The notes below the pieces were generated by a model that ran no database searches, was not told the origin of the DNA, and saw only the letters and a program-made list of their open reading frames with translations. A stretch of DNA of 64,000 bases from Procambarus clarkii. Its lineage: Eukaryota; Arthropoda; Malacostraca; Decapoda; Cambaridae. Location of the stretch: contig NC_091185.1 in assembly GCF_040958095.1 (NCBI RefSeq), positions 15,860,926 to 15,924,925 of the forward strand, in the 5' to 3' direction. Position 1 is the stretch's first letter. Each line of letters opens with the position of its first letter. Shown here in pieces: positions 10,901 to 23,700 of the stretch. The position numbers and the translations under genes were made by a program.

Positions 10901-13900
10901 AGATGAGTGTGGGGTTAGTCTGCATTTTTCGTCAAGCCACTGTCAATGTGAGAGAACTCGTGTCCAGCTTATAAGCCTATACTTGCATAAACCACAAGTG
11001 AAGATTACCAATCTTTGGACAACACCCACCAGTGGGACTCGAACCCAGAAAGCACAACTACCTTCCAGTAGGTGCCATAACTAGTATGCTTTAACCCACT
11101 ACACCATCAGACCCTACAAAAGAAGTAGAGACTTCGAGATATATATACATCTCAAATATCTCCACTTCCCGAGGGCACCAGATGAGAGTGGGGTTAGTCT
11201 GCATTTTTCGTCAAGCCACTGTCAATGTGAGAGAACTCGTGTCCAGCTCATAAGCCTATACTTGCATAAACCACAAGTGAAGATTAACAATCTTTGGACA
11301 ACACCCACCAGTGGCACTCGAACCCAGAAAGCACAACTACCTTCCAGTAGCTGCCATAACTAGTATGCTTTAACCCACTACACCATCAGACCCTACAAAA
11401 GAAGTAGAGACTTCAAGATATATATACATTTCAAATATCTCCACTTCCCGAGGGCACCAGATGAGTGTGGGGTTAGTCTGCATTTTTCGTCAAGCCACTG
11501 TCAATGTGAGAGAACTCGTGTCCAACTTATAAGCCTATACTTGCATAAACCACAAGTGAAGATTAACAATCTTTGGACAACACCCACCAGTGGGACTCGA
11601 ACCCAGAAAGCACAACTACCTTCCAGTAGCTGCCATAACTAGTATGCTTTAACCCACTACACCATCAGACCCTACAAAAGAAGTAGAGACTTCGAGATAT
11701 ATATACATTTCAAATATCTCCACTTCCCGAGGGCACCAGATGAGAGTGGGGTTAGTCTGCATTTTTCGTCAAGCCACTGTCAATGTGAGAGAACTCGTGT
11801 CCAGCTCATAAGCCTATACTTGCATAAACCACAAGTGAAGATTAACAATCTTTGGACTACACCCTCCAGTGGGACTCGAACCCAGAAAGCACAACTACCT
11901 TCCAGTAGCTGCCATAACTAGTATGCTTTAACCCACTACACCATCAGACCCTAAAAAAGAAGTAGAGACTTCGAGATATATATACATCTCAAATATCTCC
12001 ACTTCCCGAGGGCACCAGATGAGTGTGGGGTTAGTCTGCATTTTTCGTCAAGCCACTGTCAATGTGAGAGAACTCGTGTCCAGCTTATAAGCCTATACTT
12101 GCATAAACCACAAGTGAAGATTACCAATCTTTGGACAACACCCACCAGTGGGACTCGAACCCAGAAAGCACAACTACCTTCCAGTAGGTGCCATAACTAG
12201 TATGCTTTAACCCACTACACCATCAGACCCTACAAAAGAAGTAGAGACTTCGAGATATATATACATCTCAAATATCTCCACTTCCCAAGGGCACCAGATG
12301 AGTGTGGGGTTAGTCTGCATTTTTCGTCAAGCCACTGTCAATGTGAGAGAACTCGTGTCCAGCTTATAAGCCTATACTTGCATAAACCACAAGTGAAGAT
12401 TAACAATCTTTGGACAACACCCACCAGTGGGACTCGAACCCAGAAAGCACAACTACCTTCCAGTAGGTGCCATAACTAGTATGCTTTAACCCACTACACC
12501 ATCAGACCCTACAAAAGAAGTAGAGATTTCGAGATATATATACATCTCAAATATCTCCACTTCCTGAGGGCACCAGATGAGTGTGGGGTTAGTCTGCATT
12601 TTTCGTCAAGCCACTGTCAATGTGAGAGAACTCGTGTCCAGCTTATAAGCCTATACTTGCATAAACCACAAGTGAAGATTAACAATCTTTGGACAACACC
12701 CACCAGTGGGACTCGAACCCAGAAAGCACAACTACCTTCCAGTAGCTGCCATAACTAGTATGCTTTAACCCACTACACCATCAGACCCTACAAAAGAAGT
12801 AGAGACTTCGAGATATATATACATCTCAAATATCTCCACTTCCCGAGGGCACCAGATGAGTGTGGGGTTAGTCTGCATTTTTCGTCAAGCCACTGTCAAT
12901 GTGAGAGAACTCGTGTCCAGCTTATAAGCCTATACTTGCATAAACCACAAGTGAAGATTAACAATCTTTGGACAACACCCACCAGTGGCACTCGAACCCA
13001 GAAAGCACAACTACCTTCCAGTAGCTGCCATAACTAGTATGCTTTAACCCACTACACCATCAGACCCTACAAAAGAAGTAGAGACTTCAAGATATATATA
13101 CATTTCAAATATCTCCACTTCCCGAGGGCACCAGATGAGTGTGGGGTTAGTCTGCATTTTTCGTCAAGCCACTGTCAATGTGAGAGAACTCGTGTCCAAC
13201 TTATAAGCCTATACTTGCATAAACCACAAGTGAAGATTAACAATCTTTGGACAACACCCACCAGTGGGACTCGAACCCAGAAAGCACAACTACCTTCCAG
13301 TAGGTGCCATAACTATTATGCTTTAACCCACTACACCATCAGACCCTACAAAAGAAGTAGAGACTTCGAGATATATATACATATCAAATATCTCCACTTC
13401 CCGAGGGCACCAGATGAGTGTGGAGTTAGTCTGCATTCTTCGTCAAGCCACTGTCAATGTGAGAGAACTCGTGTCCAGCTTATAAGCCTATACTTGCATA
13501 AACCACAAGTGAAGATTAACAATCTTTGGACAACACCCACCAGTGGGACTCGAACCCAGAAAGCACAACTACCTTCCAGTAGGTGCCATAACTAGTATGC
13601 TTTAACCCACTACACCATCAGACCCTACAAAAGAAGTAGAGACTTCGAGATATATATACATCTCAAATATCTCCACTTCCCGAGGGCACCAGATGAGTGT
13701 GGAGTTAGTCTGCATTTTTCGTCAAGCCACTGTCAATGTGAGAGAACTCGTGTCCAGCTTATAAGCCTATACTTGCATAAACCACAAGTGAAGATTAACA
13801 ATCTTTGGACAACACCCACCAGTGGGACTCGAACCCAGAAAGCACAACTACCTTCCAGTAGCTGCCATAACTAGTATGCTTTAACCCACTACACCATCAG

Positions 13901-16900
13901 ACCCTACAAAAGAAGTAGAGACTTCGAGATATATATACATCTCAAATATCTCCACTTCCCGAGGGCACCAGATGAGTGTGGAGTTAGTCTGCATTTTTCG
14001 TCAAGCCACTGTCAATGTGAGAGAACTCGTGTCCAGCTTATAAGCCTATACTTGCATAAACCACAAGTGAAGATTAACAATCTTTGGACAACACCCACCA
14101 GTGGGACTCGAACCCAGAAAGCACAACTACCTTCCAGTAGCTGCCATAACTAGTATGCTTTAACCCACTACACCATCAGACCCTACAAAAGAAGTAGAGA
14201 CTTCGAGATATATATACATCTCAAATATCTCCACTTCCCGAGGGCACCAGATGAGTGTGGGGTTAGTCTGCATTTTTCGTCAAGCCACTGTCAATGTGAG
14301 AGAACTCGTGTCCAGCTTATAAGAATATACTTGCATAAACCACAAGTGAAGATTAACAATCTTTGGACAACACCCACCAGTGGGACTCGAATCCAGAAAG
14401 CACAACTACCTTCCAGTAGCTGCCATAACTAGTATGCTTTAACCCACTACACCATCAGACCCTACAAAAGAAGTAGAGACTTCGAGATATATATACATTT
14501 CAAATATCTCCACTTCCCGAGGGCACCAGATGAGAGTGGGGTTAGTCTGCATTTTTCGTCAAGCCACTGTCAATGTGAGAGAACTCGTGTCCAGCTTATA
14601 AGCCTATACTTGCATAAACCACAAGTGAAGATTAACAATCTTTGGACTACACCCACCAGTGGGACTCGAACCCAGAAAGCACAACTACCTTCCAGTAGCT
14701 GCCATAACTAGTATGCTTTAACCCACTACACCATCAGACCCTACAAAAGAAGTAGAGACTTCGAGATATATATACATCTCAAATATCTCCACTTCCCGAG
14801 GGCACCAGATGAGTGTGGGGTTAGTCTGCATTTTTCGTCAAGCCACTGTCAATGTGAGAGAACTCGTGTCCAGCTTATAAGCCTATACTTGCATAAACCA
14901 CAAGTGAAGATTACCAATCTTTGGACAACACCCACCAGTGGGACTCGAACCCAGAAAGCACAACTACCTTCCAGTAGGTGCCATAACTAGTATGCTTTAA
15001 CCCACTACACCATCAGACCCTACAAAAGAAGTAGAGACTTCGAGATATATATACATCTCAAATATCTCCACTTCCCGAGGGCACCAGATGAGTGTGGGGT
15101 TAGTCTGCATTTTTCGTCAAGCCACTGTCAATGTGAGAGAACTCGTGTCCAGCTTATAAGCCTATACTTGCATAAACCACAAGTGAAGATTAACAATCTT
15201 TGGACAACACCCACCAGTGGGACTCGAACCCAGAAAGCACAACTACCTTCCAGTAGGTGCCATAACTAGTATGCTTTAACCCACTACACCATCAGACCCT
15301 ACAAAAGAAGTAGAGATTTCGAGATATATATACATCTCAAATATCTCCACTTCCCGAGGGCACCAGATGAGTGTGGGGTTAGTCTGCATTTTTCGTCAAG
15401 CCACTGTCAATGTGAGAGAACTCGTGTCCAGCTTATAAGCCTATACTTGCATAAACCACAAGTGAAGATTAACAATCTTTGGACAACACCCACCAGTGGG
15501 ACTCGAACCCAGAAAGCACAACTACCTTCCAGTAGCTGCCATAACTAGTATGCTTTAACCCACTACACCATCAGACCCTACAAAAGAAGTAGAGACTTCG
15601 AGATATATATACATCTCAAATATCTCCACTTCCCGAGGGCACCAGATGAGTGTGGGGTTAGTCTGCATTTTTCGTCAAGCCACTGTCAATGTAAGAGAAC
15701 TCGTGTCCAGCTTATAAGCCTATACTTGCATAAACCACAAGTGAAGATTAACAATCTTTGGACAACACCCACCAGTGGCACTCGAACCCAGAAAGCACAA
15801 CTACCTTCCAGTAGCTGCCATAACTAGTATGCTTTAACCCACTACACCATCAGACCCTACAAAAGAAGTAGAGATTTCGAGATATATATACATTTCAAAT
15901 ATCTCCACTTCCCGAGGGCACCAGATGAGTGTGGGGTTAGTCTGCATTTTTCGTCAAGCCACTGTCAATGTGAGAGAACTCGTGTCCAACTTATAAGCCT
16001 ATACTTGCATAAACCACAAGTGAAGATTAACAATCTTTGGACAACACCCACCAGTGGGACTCGAACCCAGAAAGCACAACTACCTTCCAGTAGGTGCCAT
16101 AACTAGTATGCTTTAACCCACTACACCATCAGACCCTACAAAAGAAGTAGAGACTTCGAGATATATATACATCTCAAATATCTCCACTTCCCGAGGGCAC
16201 CAGATGAGTGTGGAGTTAGTCTGCATTTTTCGTCAAGCCACTGTCAATGTGAGAGAACTCGTGTCCAGCTTATAAGCCTATACTTGCATAAACCACAAGT
16301 GAAGATTAACAATCTTTGGACAACACCCACCAGTGGGACTCGAACCCAGAAAGCACAACTACCTTCCAGTAGGTGCCATAACTAGTATGCTTTAACCCAC
16401 TACACCATCAGACCCTACAAAAGAAGTAGAGACTTCGAGATATATATACATCTCAAATATCTCCACTTCCCGAGGGCACCAGATGAGTGTGGAGTTAGTC
16501 TGCATTTTTCGTCAAGCCACTGTCAATGTGAGAGAACTCGTGTCCAGCTTATAAGCCTATACTTGCATAAACCACAAGTGAAGATTAACAATCTTTGGAC
16601 AACACCCACCAGTGGGACTCGAACCCAGAAAGCACAACTACCTTCCAGTAGCTGCCATAACTAGTATGCTTTAACCCACTACACCATCAGACCCTACAAA
16701 AGAAGTAGAGACTTCGAGATATATACATCTCAAATATCTCCACTTCCCGAGGGCACCAGATGAGTGTGGGGTTAGTCTGCATTTTTTGTCAAGCCACTGT
16801 CAATGTGAGAGAACTCGTGTCCAGCTTATAAGCCTATACTTGCATAAACCACAAGTGAAGATTAACAATCTTTGGACAACACCCACCAGTGGGACTCGAA

Positions 16901-19221
16901 TCCAGAAAGCACAACTACCTTCCAGTAGCTGCCATAACTAGTATGCTTTAACCCACTACACCATCAGACCCTACAAAAGAAGTAGAGACTTCGAGATATA
17001 TATACATTTCAAATATCTCCACTTCCCGAGGGCACCAGATGAGAGTGGGGTTAGTCTGCATTTTTCGTCAAGCCACTGTCAATGTGAGAGAACTCGTGTC
17101 CAGCTTATAAGCCTATACTTGCATAAACCACAAGTGAAGATTAACAATCTTTGGACTACACCCCACCAGTGGGACTCGAACCCAGAAAGCACAACTACCT
17201 TCCAGTAGCTGCCATAACAAGTATGCTTTAACCCACTACACCATCAGACCCTACAAAAGAAGTAGAGACTTCGAGATATATATACATCTCAAATATCTCC
17301 ACTTCCCAAGGGCACCAGATGAGTGTGGGGTTAGTCTGCATTTTTCGTCAAGCCACTGTCAATGTGAGAGAACTCGTGTCCAGCTTATAAGCCTATACTT
17401 GCATAAACCACAAGTGAAGATTACCAATCTTTGGACAACACCCACCAGTGGGACTCGAACCCAGAAAGCACAACTACCTTCCAGTAGGTGCCATAACTAG
17501 TATGCTTTAACCCACTACACCATCAGACCCTACAAAAGAAGTAGAGACTTCGAGATATATATACATCTCAAATATCTCCACTTCCCAAGGGCACCAGATG
17601 AGTGTGGGGTTAGTCTGCATTTTTCGTCAAGCCACTGTCAATGAGAGAGAACTCGTGTCCAGCTTATAAGCCTATACTTGCATAAACCACAAGTGAAGAT
17701 TAACAATCTTTGGACAACACCCACCAGTGGGACTCGAACCCAGAAAGCACAACTACCTTCCAGTAGGTGCCATAACTAGTATGCTTTAACCCACTACACC
17801 ATCAGACCCTACAAAAGAAGTAGAGATTTCGAGATATATATACATCTCAAATATCTACACTTCCCGAGGGCACCAGATGAGTGTGGGGTTAGTCTGCATT
17901 TTTCGTCAAGCCACTGTCAATGTGAGAGAACTCGTGTCCAGCTTATAAGCCTATACTTGCATAAACCACAAGTGAAGATTAACAATCTTTGGACAACACC
18001 CACCAGTGGGACTCGAACCCAGAAAGCACAACTACCTTCCAGTAGCTGCCATAACTAGTATGCTTTAACCCACTACACCATCAGACCCTACAAAAGAAGT
18101 AGAGACTTCGAGATATATATACATCTCAAATATCTCCACTTCCCGAGGGCACCAGATGAGTGTGGGGTTAGTCTGCATTTTTCGTCAAGCCACTGTCAAT
18201 GTGAGAGAACTCGTGTCCAGCTTTTAAGCCTATACTTGCATAAACCACAAGTGAAGATTAACAATCTTTGGACAACACCCACCAGTGGCACTCGAACCCA
18301 GAAAGCACAACTACCTTCCAGTAGCTGCCATAACTAGTATGCTTTAACCCACTACACCATCAGACCCTACAAAAGAAGTAGAGACTTCAAGATATATATA
18401 CATTTCAAATATCTCCACTTCCCGAGGGCACCAGATGAGTGTGGGGTTAGTCTGCATTTTTCGTCAAGCCACTGTCAATGTGAGAGAACTCGTGTCCAAC
18501 TTATAAGCCTATACTTGCATAAACCACAAGTGAAGATTAACAATCTTTGGACAACACCCACCAGTGGGACTCGAACCCAGAAAGCACAACTACCTTCCAG
18601 TAGGTGCCATAACTAGTATGCTTTAACCCACTACACCATCAGACCCTACAAAAGAAGTAGAGACTTCGAGATATATATACATCTCAAATATCTCCACTTC
18701 CCAAGGGCACCAGATGAGTGTGGGGTTAGTCTGCATTTTTCGTCAAGCCACTGTCAATGTGAGAGAACTCGTGTCCAGCTTATAAGCCTATACTTGCATA
18801 AACCACAAGTGAAGATTAACAATCTTTGGACAACACCCACCAGTGGGACTCGAACCCAGAAAGCACAACTACCTTCCAGTAGGTGCCATAACTAGTATGC
18901 TTTAACCCACTACACCATCAGACCCTACAAAAGAAGTAGAGACTTCGAGATATATATACATCTCAAATATCTCCACTTCCCGAGGGCACCAGATGAGTGT
19001 GGGGTTAGTCTGCATTTTTCGTCAAGCCACTGTCAATGTGAGAGAACTCGTGTCCAGCTTATAAGCCTATACTTGCATAAACCACAAGTGAAGATTAACA
19101 ATCTTTGGACAACACCCACCAGTGGCACTCGAACCCAGAAAGCACAACTACCTTCCAGTAGCTGCCATAACTAGTATGCTTTAACCCACTACACCATCAG
19201 ACCCTACAAAAGAAGTAGAGA
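7911..19221 (-). repeat. 279-bp satellite array, right block, with higher-order structure
   Basis: About 40 further copies of the same 279-bp unit. Single-base variants are shared between distant units: the ATTACC variant occurs at 7935, 9330, 11004, 12120, 14910 and 17420, at spacings of 5, 6, 4, 10 and 9 units. One unit near 16720 has lost an AT pair and one near 17161 has gained a C. This points to block duplication of several units at a time. The array stops at 19221 inside GTAGAGACTTC, where the LTR element begins. Confidence 0.95.
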
Positions 19222-19222
19222 G

Positions 19223-21400
19223 AGTTGGGGTTTACCTTTACTCTTACTCTGGGTGAGCAACCGTTACACTCAATGTCACTCACCGTAGCCCTGCGGGTCT
19301 TCACTCTAATCCTCTCGGCGCCACTGCACGCCAGGAGGGTATCCCAGTCAATCCCAACCGGCCTCTGATTGAGAAGGAGTGGGAACACAACTCGTTCTCT
19401 TAACTGTTATGTGCCCGCCCCAACAATAGGGCTTTACTGTTAACCACATGGTCGCCAACTGGTGTTTTCGGTGTCCAGTAACATGTCAGTGGACTGGTTG
19501 AATTTTGGTATCCTTGGCAAGGTCACACTCAATAGATCAGGAATTCAGGCAGGTACTTACTTTTATCACTCTTTGCTTTCAAGTATAATATAGCCACAAG
19601 ATAAATGGAGGGGATGATATAAACACAAATATATTTTGTATTTTACTTAAAATTCATTCAAAGATGTCACAAGGTCATATCAATCAATAATCAGCTGATC
19701 CAGGCGGGAGTCGGTCGTTCCCACGTATATTGTGCACTCACTACGGTGGCAACACTCCCCCTCTCGTCAATGTCACGATCAGCTGAGCCCCCCCTTTCGC
19801 GCGAAAGTTTATTGCTTGTTTCTCTAGCGGCACGCGCGATGTTTCTTTAAGTTCTCAAAGATCACTAGAAGTTCGCACACTCGATATTTGCAACAACAGC
19901 ACGTATTACTTTGCTACACTGTTCTCGGGCTCAAACAATAGTTTCTATAATAAATGTGACAATAATTCACTATAACGGTTTTACACACTGCCCTTCATTT
20001 CAATGGTAACTTATGGAGTGTTTAACACTGGAGTTCTTAGTATTTCCTTTCGTGGGCGATAACACAATAAATCACTGCACTCACAAATGGTTATTCAATG
20101 CACGAACATAGACATATATAATATAGATAAATCAGACATCAATAAATGGTAAATAAATAGTTACTGGGCACATAGCCTAACTTCCAAATACTGGCATAAT
20201 ATTATATATAATTTCTCACTATATGTTCACATTAAAGTCTCATGAAAGAATTCTCAACACAGTAAATTCATCACATAATCCGGGTGCCTGTACACACCAA
20301 TAATAATATATATAAGTATCGTGAGTACTCTTGATAGTACTATTCTGCACACTGGTGCCTTACTGTGACATAGGTGAGACTTGCTCACGACATACAAAAT
20401 CCTCAGGCTAAATAATATAGCTGAATAATATAGCTGACTAAAGGGGAATGGGGAGGGAAACTAGAAACACCTACTTCCACCTATCCTCCGATGAGAGTTG
20501 AGTTGTAGCTCCTGGTCCTCGTGTCGGGAACGCCCCCACACACACACGTTGTCGTGTCCTCCAGGAACCCAATCGCTGTCCCACCGTTTAGCGCGTCGTC
20601 TCCGTGCCTTCTTCCCTGCAGGTCCGTGCTCCTCCTCGACTTCTTGTAGGGTTGGAGTCGGTCTCCTGGCCGTCGACCTCTCCCAGCTACGGCTGTCCGC
20701 CTACTTCTCGGCTGCAGTCGTCCGGATTCCCAAATAGTCCTCGTCTTCCTCTGCTACCCAGTGGCTCTGGTCAGCCACTACGCCGTCACGAATGGGTGAA
20801 CTGCCTCAGACGTCGACTACGTCACTGCACAGACTTCACTTCTTCTTGCACAGTACCTGTCCTGGAGCACTTGTTGCTCAATAACCGTCGATTCCCTCTC
20901 TGGTTCAACACATGAACTAAGGAAGACCTCACAGAGTACTGGCAGACTTCAGGTGACGCGTAAATTCCACGGGAGCGGGAAACAACTGTCAAACTGACAG
21001 GACCAATCGTCGCACGTCCAACCTCCTTGACGTGTCGTGTCTGACTGATGGCGCCAACGCGGCGCGCTGCCTGGACCCCCCTTCCTTCGTGACGTCACCT
21101 TCGCCACGGGAGGTTTTCATTGGCTCCCGGTGCCACATTGCTGTCGGTGACCAATCCGGTGTCACTGACGTCACACAGTTTTGGCGGGGAAACAGGAGAG
21201 CCAGCGCCATCTTGGCTTCCTAAAGGGCCTAAACCACAGGCCAAAATATTATTGTTTCACAAATTTCTCGGCTCTCCGAGAACACTCCACTCTCCCACAT
21301 ATATCAAATTGATGCCTGCGACCTAGAGAACGCTTGGGTAAAGCGGACATGACTCTTACTGCAGGCGTGGGAGAAATATAAGGGGGGGAACACCGTCACA
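19223..21400 (-). repeat. 3' LTR of the Gmr1-like element
   Basis: In minus orientation the LTR runs from TGTGACGGTGTTCC (at 21400) to CCCCAAC, with the last base pair of the usual TG...CA ends changed (CT instead of CA at 19223). It aligns along its whole length with 25014-27184; roughly 30 differences were seen by eye, about 1.5 percent, including small indels. Short open frames inside it are shared by both LTRs but have no known domain. Confidence 0.92.
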
Positions 21401-21413
21401 TACCCCTCCCCTT
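21401..21413 (-). other. Polypurine tract
   Basis: Minus strand AAGGGGAGGGGTA directly adjoins the 5' edge of the 3' LTR. This is the expected position and composition of the plus-strand DNA synthesis primer of an LTR retrotransposon. Confidence 0.85.
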
Positions 21414-21433
21414 AAAATAAGAGTCATGTCTGG

Positions 21434-22121
21434 CTAGTGTATACGGGACAGGGCATCTGCTACTACGTTGTCCTTCCCCTTGATGTGCTTGATTTCCAAC
21501 CGGTACTCTTGCAGTAACAACGCCCACCTCGTCAGACGTTGGTTGGAGTTCTTCATTTTGTATAAAAAGGTGAGAGGGTTGTGATCTGTGAATACCAGAA
21601 CAGGTCTCGCCCCTCCTCCCATGTACACATCAAAGTGCTTCAGGGCCATAACTAGCGCCAATGCCTCTTTCTCAACGGTGCTATAGGCCCGTTGGTATTT
21701 TACAAACTTCTTCGAGTAGAACGCTACTGGCTTATGTACTTCACTCCTTTCTTGAGCCAACATGGCCCCTATCCCAACGTCGCTGGCGTCTACGTACAGG
21801 ATGAATCCGGCTGAGAAATCTGGAGATATTAATACCGGGGCCTCCGTCAACAATTTCTTGGTCTTTTCAAAAGACTCTTGGCAGGCCTCTCCCCATCTCC
21901 ATCGTACATTCTTGGAGAGTAGCTCGGTCAGGGGATGCACTACCGTGGAGAAATTCCTGCGGAACCCACGATAGTACCCTATCATCCCGAGGTACCTTAG
22001 CAACTCTTTACGCGTCCTGGGCACGGGGTATTCCTTAATGGCTGATACTTTGTGATCAACAGGGGTGACTTCACCTTGGCCGATGACAAAACCGAGGTAC
22101 TCTAAGTGAGCCTTCCCAAAC
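21434..22121 (-). pseudogene. pol: pol fragment: reverse transcriptase thumb and RNase H
   Basis: Open frame continuing pol after a frameshift near 22125. It begins with the reverse transcriptase connection segment (LRYLGMIGYYRGF), then RNase H. The four acidic positions of the RNase H fold are visible: LYVDASDVGIG, STVEKEALALV, VFTDHNPLTFL and NVVADALSR. The frame ends in RIH and a stop just before the polypurine tract, so nothing follows it in pol. RNase H itself looks intact; it would remove the RNA strand during reverse transcription. As part of a broken element it is called a pseudogene. Confidence 0.85.
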
Positions 22122-22730
22122 TCACTTGGCCAAATTTACAGTCAAGTTAGCCTCCTCTAGCCTTCTGAACAATTCCCTGAGTCTCTCCAGATGCGTCTTC
22201 CAATCGTCGGCGTACACGACGATGTCAACGATGTGAACTGTGCAGCCTGCGGCACCCCTTAACAATTCATTCATCATACGCTGGAAGCAGCTGCCGCTGT
22301 TTTTCATTCCGAAGGGCACCACCTTGTACTGGTACAGCCCGTCAGGAGTTGCGAAAGCTGATATCTTCCTGGCCTCAGGAGTCAAAGAGATCTGGTAGTA
22401 CCCCTTGAGCAGATCGACCTTGGATACGTACCGTGCACTGCCCACCTGGTCAATGCAATCGCTAACTCTTTGCATGGGGTGAGAATCTGCCACTGTGATG
22501 GAGTTCACCCTCCTGTAATCTGTACAAAAGCGGTAGGTTCCGTCGCTTTTCCTCACCAACAAGCATGGGGAACTCCACTCACTTTTACTGGGCTCCGCAA
22601 GGTCGTTCTCAAGGAGATACTCCACCTCCTTTCTCATCAGCTCTCGCTTCTCCGGGCTCACCCTATATGCGCTCTGCTTGACGGGCCTGGCGTCCCTCAC
22701 CTCTACCTCGTGCGTCACACTCTTGTGTCG
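22122..22730 (-). pseudogene. pol: pol fragment: reverse transcriptase with altered active site
   Basis: Reverse transcriptase fingers and palm of a Ty3/Gypsy element: WSSPCLLVRKSDGTYRFC, then DLLKGYYQI, then VPFGMKNSGSCFQRMM. The catalytic box, normally Tyr-x-Asp-Asp, reads HIVD before IVVYADDW: the tyrosine codon is now CAC and the first aspartate codon GTT. That loss alone should abolish polymerase activity. The frame is separated from the integrase part by a single in-frame TGA (22731-22733) and ends at about 22122 where an indel puts the reading into a stop; the next frame carries the rest of the protein. Confidence 0.88.
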
Positions 22731-23537
22731 TCAGGGCACGTCGGTAAAGAGGGAGGCATACTCCCTCAGTAGGTTCGTCAGGTCCGCGCTCTGTCGCCCT
22801 TGCAGATGTAGTAGCTTGTCCTTGATCTTCGCCAGACTCTCAGTGTTGGTGAGACGGGTGCCATCCGCCCTGGACCACTTTCCTTCCTCCTCCAGGAGTT
22901 CTTGGTCCACCTGCACGCACAGAACTGTCTTCTGCTGGGGTTCTCGGGTCACCGTTCCGTCCTGCCTGGCGGCTCCTCCTTCCACAGGGAAGAAAGGTTT
23001 CAGGCGGTCCACGTGACACACCTGCTTCTTGCGGGGTCTGTCCGGCTTCCCAATTTCGTACGACACAGGACCCAACCGCCGTAGCACCTGGTATGGTCCC
23101 TCGAACCGCGATTCGGTCACCCTACCTTTACCTGGCAGCAAAACCATCACTTGGGACCCGACCTGGAAATCCCTCTGCGTAGCTCTCTTGTCGTACCACT
23201 CCGACATCTTACGCTGCGCCTCCTTCAGGTGTTTCCCAGCTAGTTCCTTCGCTAGAGTGAGACGTTCTTTGAACTTCTGGACATATTCATTCACCGTTCC
23301 CACGGTCGCTCCGGGTGTCCATTGTTCCCTCAGCATGGACAGAGGACTTCGCACCTCGTGTCCATACACTAGCTTGAATGGTGAGAATCCTAATGATTCT
23401 ACCACCGCGTTACGTATGGCAAATAACGCGGGGTATACAGCCTCATCCCACTCAGTCCCCTGTTCTGCGCAGAACACTCTCATCACTTGCCACCCCCACA
23501 CTGGTACTCTCGTAACCGTCGGGGAACAGGGTTTCAC
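22731..23537 (-). pseudogene. pol: pol fragment: integrase C-terminal region located upstream of reverse transcriptase
   Basis: Carries the end of the integrase core (WDEAVYPALFAIRNAV, then SLGFSPFKLVYGHEVRSPL) and the C-terminal GPY/F-type module (FEGPYQVLRRLGPVSYEI). It then runs in frame into the spacer before reverse transcriptase (LREYASLFTDVP) and stops at an in-frame TGA. The zinc-binding N-terminus and the DDE catalytic core are missing: only some 60 bp separate protease-like sequence from the integrase end. An internal deletion is inferred. The first residues of this frame overlap the protease frame and are probably not integrase. Confidence 0.85.
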
Positions 23538-23700
23538 TCACCAGGGTAAAATCGGCCCCAGTGTCTCTTAATATCTTCACTGGGATGGGGTCTGCGTCCC
23601 CCATCCTTACGGTTCCCTGACACACGAATGGGTGAACTTTCTTCTCCCCACTCAGCACGGTTTCATCCCGCACCCTCTCGGCAATCTGGTCCTCGAACCT
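23452..23700 (-). pseudogene. Aspartic protease fragment of the retrotransposon
   Basis: Contains ILRDTGADFTLV, the retropepsin active-site signature Asp-Thr-Gly-Ala. It follows gag in another frame, overlapping its end by about 10 bp, and matches the expected place for protease, which cuts the Gag-Pol polyprotein. Downstream (lower coordinates) the frame is truncated where the integrase deletion joins; the flap and the C-terminal strand of a normal protease cannot be recognised. Confidence 0.8.

Noticed and set aside
13215-13595. 126-codon frame across satellite units.
   Set aside because: It depends on a single-base variant that removes a stop; both halves are the same repeat word.
1-19221. 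Tandem array considered as functional tRNA gene cluster or CRISPR.
   Set aside because: The acceptor strands do not pair and the unit is longer than a tRNA, so these are tRNA-derived SINE heads. There are no unique spacers, so it is not CRISPR.
20498-21326. Short plus-strand frames in the LTR, also at 26389-27110.
   Set aside because: Antisense or incidental to the LTR, present in both LTRs with shifts and lacking motifs.
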